From NCBI GenBank assembly GCA_946894095.1, contig OX335665.1, positions 8,194,001 through 8,258,000 on the forward strand: a stretch of 64,000 nt of DNA. Direction: 5' to 3'. The notes under the pieces were generated by a model. The model was given only the letters and a program-made list of their open reading frames with translations. It made no database searches and was not told where the DNA came from. Source of the stretch: Incurvaria masculella. Its lineage: Eukaryota > Arthropoda > Insecta > Lepidoptera > Incurvariidae. Position 1 is the stretch's first letter. Each line of letters begins with the position of its first letter. Both the position numbers and the translations under genes were made by a program. Shown piece by piece: positions 18,301 through 24,375 of this stretch.

Positions 18301-21298
18301 ATTACTGGACTGACCATCAGATAATAGCCTAACACACCACATGGGAACAAGGTGCTATGCCAGGACCTTATATTACTCGGCTACATTGAACTGGATGGAA
18401 AATACGGACAATTGACATAGATGTTCGAACATCGTTCATTCAATGCGATGGTACCAACCCGGGCAAGATTAACCCTACCAGCTAGTGAGTAAGGGAGGGG
18501 ACCTACAGTTTCACGTGGAATCCGAACCACGGCCAGCATCAACGGTTGAAAATGATCACCAACTCAGAACCAAACCGCGCTCAGAGGTTATCGAATCGTA
18601 TTGTATTGTATTGTATTTCATTTTGTCAAATTGTTAGACAAACTGCAATCAGAAGGGATAATCTTTCTTATTTTAAGGCATAGATAATTAGCTTTTACAT
18701 TAGGGCTTCAAACAGAACAACAGTAAACATGCCAATTTCTGGTATATACCATCGCAAGGCGTCGCCACTGGGCTATTGAGGCTGACGTATGGATCATGGA
18801 CTAACCTCAATTCAATGCCACACAATGCGGCGTTTATTTCATAGATTTATGATTATGTTAACAAAATACACGTAAATGCGTGACACTTCGGTTTACTCTA
18901 GCATACGAGACCACGACATGAAATGCATCTTGAGTTAAAAAGTACATAACTATATACATTAAACGAGAACAGTCGACTCAAATGTATTATTGTGTATATA
19001 ATATAATGTATGGAGATACTATATATTTTAGAGTTCTTTTTCCAAAGTAATTTGATCTTTTGGGTATTTGGTGTTGCTGGTCAACATTATGCCTTGTTTG
19101 GTATGGGTACCTTATGGAAATCATTACTGTAATTGGATAAGAATTTTTTTTGCAAACACATACCTCTAGCCGGAAGCACTTTAAAGTACCTGAACAGGTG
19201 CCCATCTGCACTACCGATAACCCTTTCTGCTAGTGGAGCCATTATCTTGAGCCTACCTGTAACACATCTGAGCCTACCCGTACCACATCTGGGCCAACCT
19301 GTAACACATCTGAGCCTACCCGTACCACATCTGAGCCAACCTGTAACACATCTGAGCCTACCCGTACCACATCTGAGCCAACCTGTAAAACTTCTGAGCC
19401 TACCCGTACCACATCTGAGCCAACCTGTAAATGTGGACTGAAGTGTGTCCCCGCCGCACAATCTCTAGCTACAAGTGTCCCGTGCACGCATTGAAAGTAC
19501 TTCGAGCATATCGGATGCGCGAGCAGCACATCTTGCAGGGGATTCTTGGGGCAACCGTTGTCGTGGTATTCTTCCGAGCTTCCGCCACCGCCTGGGGGCT
19601 GAGCGGGTGTGGGCTGAGTCGTGGGTGCTGGACTCGCCGTGGTTTTGTCCTGACAACCCGCGTTTTGGGGCCAGTCACACACCTGAAATAACGGATAAGA
19701 TACGAGGACGTAGTTTACTAATTATTTGAAAAAGACTGTTCCAATTTGCTTGATATTTCGTATCTAATATTCTACAATAAATATCTCTGTCTGCACGTTA
19801 TTTAGTTTTGCTGAAAAATATAAAGCAAGTCAAATAACAGGCAAAATAATATCTTCATACAATTTTTATTTTCTCTGTTGTGTGACACAGGATAAATTTA
19901 TCTTAAAAACAAACACGTGCAGACATAGATATTTGGTGGCTTATATTAATTCCCAAATATTGGAAAAAAGGTTTTCAAATTATTAGTAAACTACGTTAGT
20001 ATGGGAGGCGACATTTTCTGATGCTTATGGGATTATTTCTTGTCAGAGATCAAACATTTTGCTCAAAATAGCTTTATTTGATTGAACTAGATGTCTGATG
20101 ACCGTTGGCATTGTAAAATTGTGTTTGGTTTCCAAGTTATAACGTCCGAAAGTTTGGATTTTTCGCGCGTTTTGTACAATAACTTTGGAGGTGGATTACG
20201 CAATGATAAAGTAAGAACATCTTAAAAAGATTAGTCATCAGACATAGCTTATTTAATCAAAATTTATAATCTATTTGGTTTTTGTTAGATTTTTGACTAC
20301 AGCGGTCGTGGTTTACTTTTAGCTATAAGTCGTTTTGAAATTAAAATTTTCGTAAATCTTACCAAATCATACACTATGCACATTGACTTTTTTGTGGACA
20401 GGTTGCATCTTCCTCATCACGGAGCCTGTCTTATTCTTAGAAACAGAGAAGGTCCCAGAGCGCAACAGCACGGTTTTGTACCGTGCCCGCAAATGAGTTG
20501 AGGCCGCCGGGTTGGGCCACCTTAAGGCCCAAATGATTCCAGCTTTAAGCAAACAAACGATACTGACGATCTCCGGAAGCACTGAGTATGCGTTAGGGTT
20601 TATTGTTGTATGCGCGTGAAAATCGAAGCGAAATTTGAAAGCGAATGCGAATAAATTCATTATTATGCCGCTACAAAAACAAATAGGTAATATTAAAAAA
20701 TAATAATAAATAAAGGGGGCCCCTTGGACGATGGTACGGAACCCTTCGTGTGCGAGTCCGACTCGCACTTGGCCCGGTTTTTTTGCTTCAAATATGCCAA
20801 GGAATACGTGTTCAGCTTTTGTCCCGTACCTCAGCTAAAATGATTGTATTGTAATGTAATTTGTATTCGTCAAATTGGCAGACAAACTACACTCAGTCAG
20901 GTCATATTTTATTAAGGCAAACCTAATTAAAATTTACAACAATAAACAGAACAACTGTAAACATGCATACATCTTACAATTTCTGGCATATAACATCGTC
21001 ATCATATGACATTCATAGATTACAAGGAAGTGACTAAGTGAATTATCATCAGAGCAAAACAAAAACTAAACCAATAAATAAAAAAACTTACTAAAAAATA
21101 AAGTACAACTTACACCCAACTGTGGGTTAAAGTGGGTCCCAGGGGCGCAATCTCTGGCGACTGGTTTCCCGTGCACACATTGGAAGTATTTCGAGCATAC
21201 TGGATGCGCGAACAGTGCAAGGGGGTTTTTGGCACATTCGTTGTGGTAGTCTTCTGCGGTGACAGCGCTCGCGAGGACGAGTAGTGCGATTGGCAGGC
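265..21298 (-). CDS. Large CBM14 chitin-binding mucin gene, peritrophin-like, open at both ends
   Basis: Nineteen exons join in frame by GT/AG sites, giving at least 1820 codons with ten CBM14 (peritrophin-A) domains. Each domain has the six-cysteine pattern of the family, which binds chitin through aromatic residues between the cysteines and three disulphides. Order: signal-peptide-like exon with CBM14 no. 1; CBM14 no. 2; a 650-residue Thr/Pro mucin stretch; CBM14 no. 3; an acidic linker; seven cassettes, each a Thr/Ser/Pro/Glu linker plus CBM14. By family knowledge such proteins are secreted and sit on chitin of the gut peritrophic matrix or the cuticle, with the Thr/Pro blocks likely O-glycosylated. 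The initiator exon was not found upstream of 21298, and the last exon seen ends in phase 1, so coding continues past the left edge. The neighbour at 49-54 kb is a divergent paralogue. The family call is firm; tissue and target are inference. Confidence 0.88.
628..880. repeat. Interspersed repeat, paired with 6333-6585
   Basis: A 250-bp stretch starting AGTTTCAGTTTCTTTATTTCC and containing TTCTGGCGAAGAA and TTGGTGAAGAGCAAACTC recurs almost unchanged at 6333-6585. It lies at different intron positions in the two cassettes, so it is a mobile-element tail, not part of the cassette duplication. Class not recognised; possibly a LINE 3' end. Confidence 0.6.
1444..1724 (+). mobile_element. Insert with GC-rich TATA-like promoter and Helitron-like CTAG end
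   Basis: Cassettes 1 and 2 are identical up to 1443 and diverge exactly there, marking an insertion or deletion boundary. The inserted part holds GGGGGCGGGAG, a TATAAATA at 1478-1485 and a GC-rich initiator region, and ends near CCCGTGCAAAGCCGGG followed by CTAG (1721-1724), as Helitron 3' ends do. The stem is short and the 5' end was not defined, so the class is tentative. Confidence 0.3.
1457..1510 (+). promoter_or_regulatory. Candidate TATA-box core promoter inside an intron
   Basis: A GC block (GGGGGCGGGAGCGTG) is followed by CTATAAATAG (TATAAATA at 1478-1485), then a GC-rich stretch where a start about 30 bases downstream would fall. It points away from the mucin gene. No reading frame of note follows, so it may belong to the transposon. 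Confidence 0.3.
1808..2133 (-). CDS. Cassette 1 long exon: STP linker plus CBM14 Cys1-4
   Basis: 326 bases. Acceptor TATTACAG, opening VTTPSSTESESTTFEP. The linker is less regular (FHPDATTLESEEATSEP) than in the sister cassettes. The domain half has CNSFYMC instead of CDSFYMC and DPSTS at the donor AGT|GTAAGT. These changes suggest either relaxed selection or a specialised copy. Confidence 0.85.
2592..2634 (-). CDS. Cassette 2 short exon: CBM14 Cys5-6
   Basis: 43 bases reading RCVVISESGCTASQ, identical to cassette 1. Flanking intron sequence is almost identical to that around 265-307, marking these two cassettes as the youngest duplicates. Confidence 0.85.
3373..3755. mobile_element. Fold-back MITE, family R copy 1
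   Basis: The two halves are inverted copies: GTAAGCATCAGAAAATG near the left, AGCTTACGGGCTG near the right, with AAATATCTGTGTCTGCA and TGCAGACACAGATATTTGTT facing each other in the middle. Copies 2 and 3 lie at 19712-20034 and 22411-22785. No coding capacity. Confidence 0.65.
3790..4022 (+). pseudogene. LINE ORF C-terminal remnant, plus strand
   Basis: Plus-strand translation gives FAVETFRP, an in-frame stop, then DAKAFADDIGKLLVEKSGD and GASVLGTLG before EIFYF and a stop. This is the same C-terminal tail as at 5949-6266 and 50164-51067, a segment found after the RT domain of a non-LTR family. 5' truncated; an AT-rich 3' stretch follows. Confidence 0.6.
4299..4687 (-). CDS. Cassette 2 long exon: STP linker plus CBM14 Cys1-4
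   Basis: 389 bases. Acceptor TATTGCAG, opening VTTVSSTESELTTSEP. Repeats of TTLQPDVTT are followed by CAPGFFGQVPHPTLC, DSFYMCTGG and CPSGQEYDPSSS. Donor AGT|GTAAGT, phase 0. The opposite strand is also open for 107 codons, which is only a shadow of the repeat. Confidence 0.87.
4925..5115 (-). pseudogene. LINE remnant in the cassette 2/3 intron
   Basis: About 190 bases matching the LINE tail pieces at 7195-7740 and 9075-9735, including TAGCTT-type context and CGGACATAGTAGCCG. It lies in the same relative intron position as those, so it was duplicated with the cassettes. Heavily deleted. Confidence 0.5.
5199..5442. mobile_element. MITE family G, copy 1
   Basis: About 244 bases with terminal inverted repeats of about 32 bp: GGGGGTCCATTCAGGGCA at the left and TGCCCTGAATGGACCCCCC (one base off) at the right. 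The matching place in cassette 5 (near 9927) reads straight through ACGTACAGCTGTAATTAT, an empty-site reference that fixes both ends. Other copies: 25019-25261, 49257-49497. Confidence 0.75.
5519..5561 (-). CDS. Cassette 3 short exon: CBM14 Cys5-6
   Basis: 43 bases reading RCVPISENGCTASQ, phase 0 to 1. A 244-bp MITE (5199-5442) lies 76 bases downstream of its donor and is absent from the matching place in the sister cassettes. Confidence 0.85.
5949..6266 (-). pseudogene. LINE ORF C-terminal fragment, 105 codons open
   Basis: Translation includes NKYRQIKERYLFVPFAIETL, then GRRLRESSGDKRAAAYLLQR and [11 protein letters not shown] before a stop. This matches the tail of non-LTR retrotransposon polymerases widespread in insects, downstream of the RT domain. 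No RT motif is present, so the copy is 5' truncated. It sits between cassette 3 short and long exons. Confidence 0.65.
6333..6585. repeat. Interspersed repeat, second copy of 628-880
   Basis: Same 250-bp sequence as at 628-880, with TTTCGTCAGGTTGGTCATTG and CATTACATACATTGGTGAAG. It adjoins the LINE tail at 5949-6266. No coding sense seen. Confidence 0.6.
6668..6993 (-). CDS. Cassette 3 long exon: STP linker plus CBM14 Cys1-4
   Basis: 326 bases. It opens VTTESSTESELTTSEP, with the linker shorter by two repeat phrases than cassettes 2 and 4. The domain half has HPTIC where the others have HPTLC, then DSFYMCTGG and CPSGQEYDPSSS. Donor AGT|GTAAGC, phase 0. Confidence 0.87.
7195..7740 (-). pseudogene. 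Broken LINE tail in the cassette 3/4 intron
   Basis: The minus strand encodes HHSLSCSRSFGKCSRHANIN, SLASTNIPGSLEPLGVYR and DGKRTDLIKLLAW, matching the segment at 50570-51067 ([19 protein letters not shown]). It is rearranged and out of order with the adjoining piece near 7200-7300. No RT domain. The same relic is present near 9075-9735 and in part at 4925-5115. Confidence 0.6.
8109..8151 (-). CDS. Cassette 4 short exon: CBM14 Cys5-6
   Basis: 43 bases reading RCVPISENGCTASQ, phase 0 to 1, between TTTTTCAG and GTTTGTAGTA. It differs from cassette 3 only by synonymous changes. Confidence 0.85.
8453..8841 (-). CDS. Cassette 4 long exon: STP linker plus CBM14 Cys1-4
   Basis: 389 bases, the same length as cassette 2. 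It opens VTTVSSTESELTTSEP and repeats TTLQPDVTTSGS-type phrases. The domain half is CAPGFFGQVPHPTLC, DSFYMCTGG, CPSGQEFDPSSS, with donor AGT|GTAAGT. Near identity with cassette 2 in length and wording points to a recent copy. Confidence 0.87.
9075..9735 (-). pseudogene. Broken LINE tail in the cassette 4/5 intron
   Basis: Minus-strand pieces read LGKRLIDSGDQR and QQENAAFIIGTL, then after an inserted 200 bases the SLEPLGAF-type segment near 9590-9710. The right end stops abruptly at GTGGAAGCG then TATAGTAGCCG, a deletion relative to 7195-7740. The extra 9325-9530 segment is unmatched in the window. Confidence 0.55.
10065..10107 (-). CDS. Cassette 5 short exon: CBM14 Cys5-6
   Basis: 43 bases reading RCVPISENGCTASQ with flanking TTTTCAG and GTTTGTAGTA, phase 0 to 1. 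Its downstream intron keeps the TATCAAGAAAT motif found after most sister exons. Confidence 0.85.
10420..10775 (-). CDS. Cassette 5 long exon: STP linker plus CBM14 Cys1-4
   Basis: 356 bases. The acceptor ATTACAG is followed by VTSAPEGTTLQPDVTT, so the opening SSTESELTTSEP phrase of cassettes 2, 3 and 4 is missing here. The domain half reads CAPGFFGQVPHPTLC, DSFYMCTGG and CPTGQEFDPSSS, ending at AGT|GTAAGT in phase 0. Confidence 0.87.
10997..11039 (-). CDS. Cassette 6 short exon: CBM14 Cys5-6
   Basis: 43 bases reading RCVPISENGCTASQ, between TTTTTCAG and GTTTGTAGTA. Phase 0 to 1. Pro follows Cys5-Val as in cassettes 3 to 5. Confidence 0.85.
11045..11800. other. Intron of cassettes 5/6, nothing recognised
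   Basis: AT-rich sequence between the cassette 6 short exon and long exon. I see no ORF, repeat partner in the window or RNA-like fold of note. A short stretch CTCTGGACTTCAGAGAATAG near 11430 is a weak local inverted repeat. Confidence 0.4.
11810..12240 (-). CDS. Cassette 6 long exon: longest STP linker plus CBM14 Cys1-4
   Basis: 431 bases, the longest of the seven. The acceptor TTTGCAG completes a Val codon (VTTVYPTETEY). The linker repeats an 11-residue phrase of the type TSEPEVTTLEP many times, then CAPGFFGQVPHPTLC with HSFYMC in place of DSFYMC. The domain half ends SSSN at a GTGAGT donor, whereas the other copies use GTAAG. The linker difference from its sisters is whole repeat units, as expected from slippage or unequal exchange. 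Confidence 0.87.
12408..12510 (-). mobile_element. SINE body fragment
   Basis: ACATGGATGGCTAATATC, GTCATGATATTAGTCTACAT and GATGGAAAAAACGGACAATT match the 3' body of the SINE at 58090-58498, inverted. Both ends are lost. A 141-codon open frame starting at 12417 runs through it and is probably chance. Confidence 0.55.
12964..13006 (-). CDS. Cassette 7 short exon: CBM14 Cys5-6
   Basis: This 43-base exon between TTTCAG and GTATTT reads RCVVISDNGCTASQ and supplies Cys5 and Cys6. It enters in phase 0 and leaves in phase 1. Its length equals all six sister exons. The Asp in SDNGC is unique to this copy. Confidence 0.85.
13310..13470. repeat. Interspersed repeat, paired with 38515-38660
   Basis: CACGAAGAGACAGCTGAGTTAA and GCGACGTGTTTGATCATACG with TTGACGTTGATTT recur at 38515-38660. 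It includes CGTGTTCAAACACG-like inverted motifs. Probably a small non-autonomous element. Confidence 0.5.
13557..13771 (-). CDS. Cassette 7 long exon: short linker plus CBM14 Cys1-4
   Basis: First of seven long cassette exons in transcription order and the shortest (215 bases). The acceptor GATCGACAG continues the linker as ESPTSEPDLATS. The CBM14 half reads CAPGFFGQVPHPTLC, DSFYMCTGG, AMQLFCPSGQEFDPSSS and ends at the donor AGT|GTAAGC in phase 0. The two missing Cys come from the exon at 12964-13006. Its linker lacks the repeated TTLQPDVTT phrases of the later cassettes, so it may be the oldest or the edge copy. Confidence 0.85.
13864..13905 (-). CDS. 42-base acidic linker exon
   Basis: It is flanked by CTTTCAG and GTATTA, enters and leaves in phase 1, and reads DESSEDGDLDSEES between the neighbouring exons. 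The acidic composition and the exact phase match on both sides are the only evidence, and it is too short for any domain. It could be skipped without changing frame. Confidence 0.7.
14030..14940. other. Intron downstream of CBM14 no. 3, nothing recognised
   Basis: About 900 bases between the acidic linker exon and the CBM14 no. 3 exon. No in-phase exon with good splice sites was found and no repeat partner was noticed. The frame of the CBM14 no. 3 exon stays open to 14864, so intron retention would add a short Cys-containing tail. Confidence 0.4.
14950..15222 (-). CDS. Exon: complete CBM14 no. 3
   Basis: The acceptor CCCACAG|GGGATTCG was preferred over TTACAG 25 bases upstream because only it fits the phase-1 donor of the mucin exon (joined as TTPGDSTQQYPLPENR). 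The 273-base exon carries all six Cys of one CBM14 domain: CTFTTEYW, SDC, FLRCQDG, QTCPEGLYFNPEA, ICDF and MKC. This domain is not split by an intron, unlike the others in the gene. It ends YEYYE at a phase-1 donor GAAG|GTAGAT. Confidence 0.8.
15290..16050. other. Intron between mucin exon and CBM14 no. 3
   Basis: AT-rich intron. The only structure is a tandem pair of AACGGGAGTTGTTGATTGCA near 15791-15830. No further exon is needed, because the phase-1 donor at 16055 fits the acceptor at 15222 directly. Confidence 0.45.
16055..18026 (-). CDS. Exon: end of CBM14 no. 2 and the 650-residue Thr/Pro mucin domain
   Basis: The exon opens after TTTCAG with [10 protein letters not shown], completing CBM14 no. 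2, then runs 1972 bases as an almost pure Thr/Pro/Glu/Gln repeat. The basic phrase is TPTEPPTTTNQPTTTPTEPP, with TTTEPTTTT and TTTEAITTT variants, so the period is about 14 to 28 residues. Larger blocks are duplicated too: the same stretch recurs with offsets of about 360 and 408 bases around 16.34, 16.70 and 17.11 kb. The run of Thr suggests dense mucin-type O-glycosylation. The donor CCCG|GTGAGT at phase 1 was chosen because it fits the next exon and is a near-perfect consensus; the open frame runs 29 bases further. The repeat structure makes length polymorphism or assembly collapse likely. Confidence 0.85.
18285..18600 (-). mobile_element. SINE with 5S rRNA-like head, 5' truncated
   Basis: Inverted SINE: ACATGGATGGCTATTACT at the left, CGGCCAGCATCAACGGTTG near 18530, then a degenerate 5S-like segment (rc: GAGCGCGGTTTGGTTCTGAG). 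It is followed by a different repeat at 18605. Same family as 33590-33927 and 34540-34860. Confidence 0.6.
18605..18740. repeat. Interspersed repeat, paired with 20840-20990
   Basis: ATTGTATTGTATTTCATTTT and AACAGAACAACAGTAAACATG recur in diverged form at 20840-20990 (AACAGAACAACTGTAAACATG). Class not recognised; possibly the tail of a retroelement. Confidence 0.5.
19257..19426 (-). repeat. 42-bp tandem repeat at the splice donor, four units
   Basis: Four near-identical 42-bp units (19259-19300, 19301-19342, 19343-19384, 19385-19426) start at the donor of the exon at 19425. Read on the minus strand each unit ends TTACAG and is followed by GTTGGCTCAG, so the exon-end sequence CAG|GT recurs at 19383, 19341 and 19299, and as CAG|GTAGGC at 19257. 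The frame stays open through all units as 14-residue repeats (VGSDVVRVGSDVLQ) to a stop at 19242-19244. It may be intronic, or added to the protein in 14-residue steps. Confidence 0.85.
19425..19682 (-). CDS. Exon: end of CBM14 no. 1, Pro/Gly linker, start of CBM14 no. 2
   Basis: The acceptor TTTCAG precedes GTG TGT GAC TGG ([10 protein letters not shown]), which completes CBM14 no. 1. A linker with PTTQPTPAQPPGGGGSSEEY follows, then NGC, HPICSKYFQCVHG and the fourth Cys (RDC) of CBM14 no. 2. The exon is 258 bases, phase 0 to 0. The chosen donor CAG|GTTGGC is weak and is the first of several near-identical donors repeated every 42 bases downstream, so the true 3' end may vary in 14-codon steps. 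Confidence 0.8.
19712..20525. mobile_element. Composite of fold-back family R and TIR family B, copy 1
   Basis: Left part (to about 20034) is family R, with AATATCTCTGTCTGCACGTT facing GTGCAGACATAGATATTTGG. The right part is family B, ending CCGGGTTGGGCCACCTTAA (20507-20525). The same two families abut at 22411-23308, so the pair was copied as a unit or family B inserted at a preferred place. Here the junction carries a deletion. Confidence 0.6.
20652..20784 (+). mobile_element. MINE-2-like element, 3' part only
   Basis: Carries ATTATGCCGCTAC, ACGGAACCCTTCGTGTGCGA and GAGTCCGACTCGCACTTGGC then a T run, the right end of a lepidopteran MITE family. The (GTCY)n half is missing. Confidence 0.7.
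21114..21298 (-). CDS. Exon: end of signal peptide plus first part of CBM14 no. 1
   Basis: Acceptor TTTCCAG then phase-1 entry; donor GTAAGT at phase 0. The translation starts with a hydrophobic run (LPIALLVLASAVTA) fitting the core and cleavage site of a signal peptide, followed by EDYHNEC and the first four Cys of a CBM14 with SKYFQCVHG. The remaining two Cys come from the next exon ([10 protein letters not shown]), so the intron splits the domain between Cys4 and Cys5. The missing ATG must lie in a short upstream exon; none could be chosen with confidence. A terminal-inverted-repeat element begins about 45 bases upstream of this exon. Confidence 0.85.
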
Positions 21299-21341
21299 CT
21301 GGAAATGGCGTTCAAGCAAGCATTACATTCATGCATCAAAA

Positions 21342-22073
21342 CCACGTAGGAGGGAGGGAGAGAGGAGGTGTTATTACTTCATATTACTAAGGAACGCAGC
21401 GTGACACTGCGCGGGGAAGCAGGGGGAAAAACATTTCATGGTGGGGGTTCAAGCTCCGCCTTTTGTGCTAAATCCATCTACCGGAAGAACTGGTATTCTG
21501 GTAGCAGCTATTCCGAGAGCTATTCTAAGTGGTTACAAGACTGCAACTAGATGGTGCCTTTTGCATTTTATGTTAGTTTTTCTATAAACATTTTTCGAAA
21601 TTTAAATCTATGCATTCGCGCGGATTCAAATAATATTGATTTAAAAGTGTCATAAAAATTTGCATCATGAGATCAACATTTCTTATCGTACAAATAAAAT
21701 TATTGCGCGCCATCTATCGGCAAATTGCAAGACCGATACATCGATACAATGTTTGAATATTGACTCAAATTTTAAAATATGAGGTGTTTTACGGACAAAA
21801 AAAGCGTAATTCCACCTACAGGCTTTGAATATTATTTTCTTGTATAATGTTTGCAACATTTTACACAAAATCTCATCGTGTAATCGACTGTTCGCCGAAA
21901 ATTGCGCCGCAGATCACAATGTTGTTCCACAACCTAACACCGCCAGCGCCATGTCGCGAATGACGCTAAGCCACGCCTTCTTATCGCGTGGGCTGTGACG
22001 TAGAGACCCACTTGGTGACACAGACCCAGTTTGCTTAGACCATCTCCCCTCTACCTCTATCCTACGTGATCAA
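21342..22073. mobile_element. TIR element family S, copy 1
   Basis: About 730 bases framed by CACGTAGGAGGGAGGGAGAG at the left and its diverged inverse CTACCTCTATCCTACGTG at the right. A second, inverted copy is at 47862-48552. No transposase frame; non-autonomous. It ends 44 bases from the first CBM14 exon, so it lies in the 5' intron or promoter side of the mucin gene. Confidence 0.65.
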
Positions 22074-22129
22074 AACATCGATATTGTAACGCGGTTGGTG
22101 TAGTTAGGGCAGAAAACATCAAAATTTAA

Positions 22130-22335
22130 GAGGTCATCGAGTTCAATACAATGGGTCGTGCCAGGCTCCTCAGTAAAATTGAGAAATATTCGTTTGAAAT
22201 TTTACACATTGAATAAACCAACTTTAACACAAATTTAAGAGGTCATCGAGTTCAATACAATTGGTCGTGCCAGGCTCCTCAGTAAAATTGAGAAATATTC
22301 GTTTGAAATTTTACACATTGAATAAACCAACTGAG
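22130..22335. repeat. Direct duplication of about 110 bp
   Basis: AAATTTAAGAGGTCATCGAG and the following bases to AATAAACCAACT occur twice in a row (about 22118-22222 and 22230-22334) with almost no difference, a recent tandem duplication. Function unknown. Confidence 0.75.
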
Positions 22336-22410
22336 CGCTAAGTCTGTACGTAAAATTGTTTGATAACATATCTAATATTGAGTACAGAGACGTGTAACTA
22401 AGAAGGTGAT

Positions 22411-22785
22411 GCCCCTTAAGAACGGCCCCTAAGGTATGTTCCCCATACAAACGTAGTTTACTAATTACATTTGAAAAACACCGATTTGCTTGATATTTGG
22501 TATCTAATATTCTCCAATAAATATCTGTGTCTGCACGTTTTTGTTTTAATGAAAAATCTGAAGCAAGTCAAATAACAGGCAAAAGAAAATCTTCATGCAA
22601 ATTTTCTTTTCTCTGTTGTGTGACACAGGATAATTTTTTCGCAAAAACAAATACGTGCAGACATAGATATTTGTTGCTAGATATTAAGTTCCAAATACCA
22701 AGCAAATTGGTACAATGGTTTTCAAATGATTAGTAAACTACGTTTGTATGGGGAGCTTAATTTCCTGATGCTTACGGGCCCACCT
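22411..22785. mobile_element. Fold-back MITE, family R copy 3
   Basis: Starts CCCCTTAAGAACGGCCCC and ends CTTACGGGCCCACCTTAA. The inner arms AAATATCTGTGTCTGCACG and CGTGCAGACATAGATATTTG face each other. It abuts family B at 22785 sharing a TTAA. Confidence 0.65.
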
Positions 22786-23308
22786 TAAGGTGGCCCATCC
22801 CGCTCATCTCCCCATACAAAAGGGGAAAGAGGATCACGCCCATATTTCTTGTCAGAGATCCAAAATTTTGCTCGAAATAGCTTTATTTGATCGAACTAGA
22901 TATCTGATGACCATTGGCATTGTAAAATTGTGTTTGGTTTCTAAATTATAAGGTCTGAAAGTTTGAATTTTTTGCGCGTTTTATACAATAACTTTGGAGG
23001 TGGATTACGCAATGATAAAATAAGAAAATCTTAAAAAGATTAATCATCAGACATAGCTATTTGGTTTTTGTTAGATTTTTGACTACAGCGGTCGTGGTTT
23101 ACTTGTAGCTATAAGTCGTTTCGAAATTAAAATTTTCGTAAATCTTACCAAATCATACACTATGCACATTGTCTTTTTTGTGGACATGTTGCATCTTCCT
23201 CATCACGGAACCTGTCTTATTCTTTGAAACAGAGAAGGTCCCAGAGCGCAACAGCACGGTTTTGTACCGTGCCCGCGAATGAGTTAGACCCGCCGGGTTT
23301 GGCCACTA
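22785..23308 (-). mobile_element. TTAA-bounded TIR element, family B
   Basis: Left end TTAAGGTGGCCCATCCCGCTC, right end CCCGCCGGGTTTGGCCAC. The family is best seen at 59647-60195, where the two ends are near-perfect inverse copies. No ORF. Confidence 0.65.
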
Positions 23309-23309
23309 T

Positions 23310-23881
23310 AAAAACAGATTGGATGCACTGGACCCCACTACGCTAGAAGAAAGACTTGATCGAAACTTTTAAAATTCTAAATGGACTTTACGGTGTACCC
23401 AACCTTCGAACCATATTTATTATGAATACTAATAAAATACTTCGACTATTACTATTATCCGCTAAGTACCGCAAAGTGATAGAACTGTTCCTCATCGAAG
23501 TTGAAAGCCGAGAAGAGTGTTCCGTGAGTGGTTGGCGTCTGGAGGATCCTGAGGAGTGGCGTCCCACAGTCCTGCGCTGCTACCCGAGCTATCGAAGGCC
23601 CTCGTCGTAAGGTTGGTCCCTAGTTTAACTACCAGACATTATTTAAATTAAATCAAAGTAACTTCAACTCTAACCCAAGAAAACATGGCAACTCTTGGAT
23701 CAAACTGCCACAAGAAGTGATCAGTGCTATAACAGTGAACGGGTTCAAAAACCAATTGGAAGATTATTTGAAATTTAAAAAAAACAAACGTTTAATTACC
23801 GTATAGTGCACTCAACCAATGACATACACGCATCAACTTTAAGCTTCTAGTGTATATAAATAAATAAATAAATAAATAAAA
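23310..23881 (+). pseudogene. Degraded LINE C-terminus with AAAT tail
   Basis: Reads LEERLDR-like sequence, ETFKILNGLYGV, then after a 200-base foreign piece RKHGNSWIKLPQEVISAITV and GFKNQLEDYLKFK before a stop. These are hallmarks of CR1/Jockey-type LINE ORF2 ends. The tail is (AAAT)n at about 23856-23880. Confidence 0.65.
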
Positions 23882-23896
23882 GCAAAATATAAGGCC

Positions 23897-24375
23897 TTAA
23901 GGCCCTGGTACTAGCCAAATCGCAAAGTTAGACGAGGCACCCCAAGTTAACTAACTAAGTCTGACGATTATAAGTGTCATTCTTACAATATATGGTTCCT
24001 TTTCTAGGAATCAACCTATTTTCGTTAATGTATGTTTCCTTTTTCTATACAAAATACATTGCGAAAACGGTGTCCATTTCCGAACTTTTTTGACTAAATG
24101 TAGAAATCTAAAAGCAAATGGAACTTTTTGTTTATGCATATATGCTGTTTTTGCTTATATCTAGAAATCGAATTACTTTCAGATTTCTAATGAGAAAAAT
24201 CAACTTTTTTATTTTTATTATTATTTAAATAAATGATGGAATCAAAAAATATTAACAATCCATTATCAGTCTGTAGTTCCATTTGGATTTGCTGAAGCGT
24301 TTCACTACATATTATTACATTTGTTAAAAAGTGCATTTGTATGGCGCGAGTAGTTGGCTAGTCCTAGCGCCTTAA
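23897..24375. mobile_element. TTAA-bounded MITE, family F copy 1
   Basis: Ends TTAAGGCCCTGGTACTAGCC and GGCTAGTCCTAGCGCCTTAA are imperfect inverse copies including TTAA. A second copy at 26190-26669 is nearly identical over its whole 480 bases, so activity was recent. No ORF. Confidence 0.75.

Noticed and set aside
19257..19426. CRISPR-like regular repeat
   Set aside because: Units are directly tandem with no variable spacers and the genome is eukaryotic.
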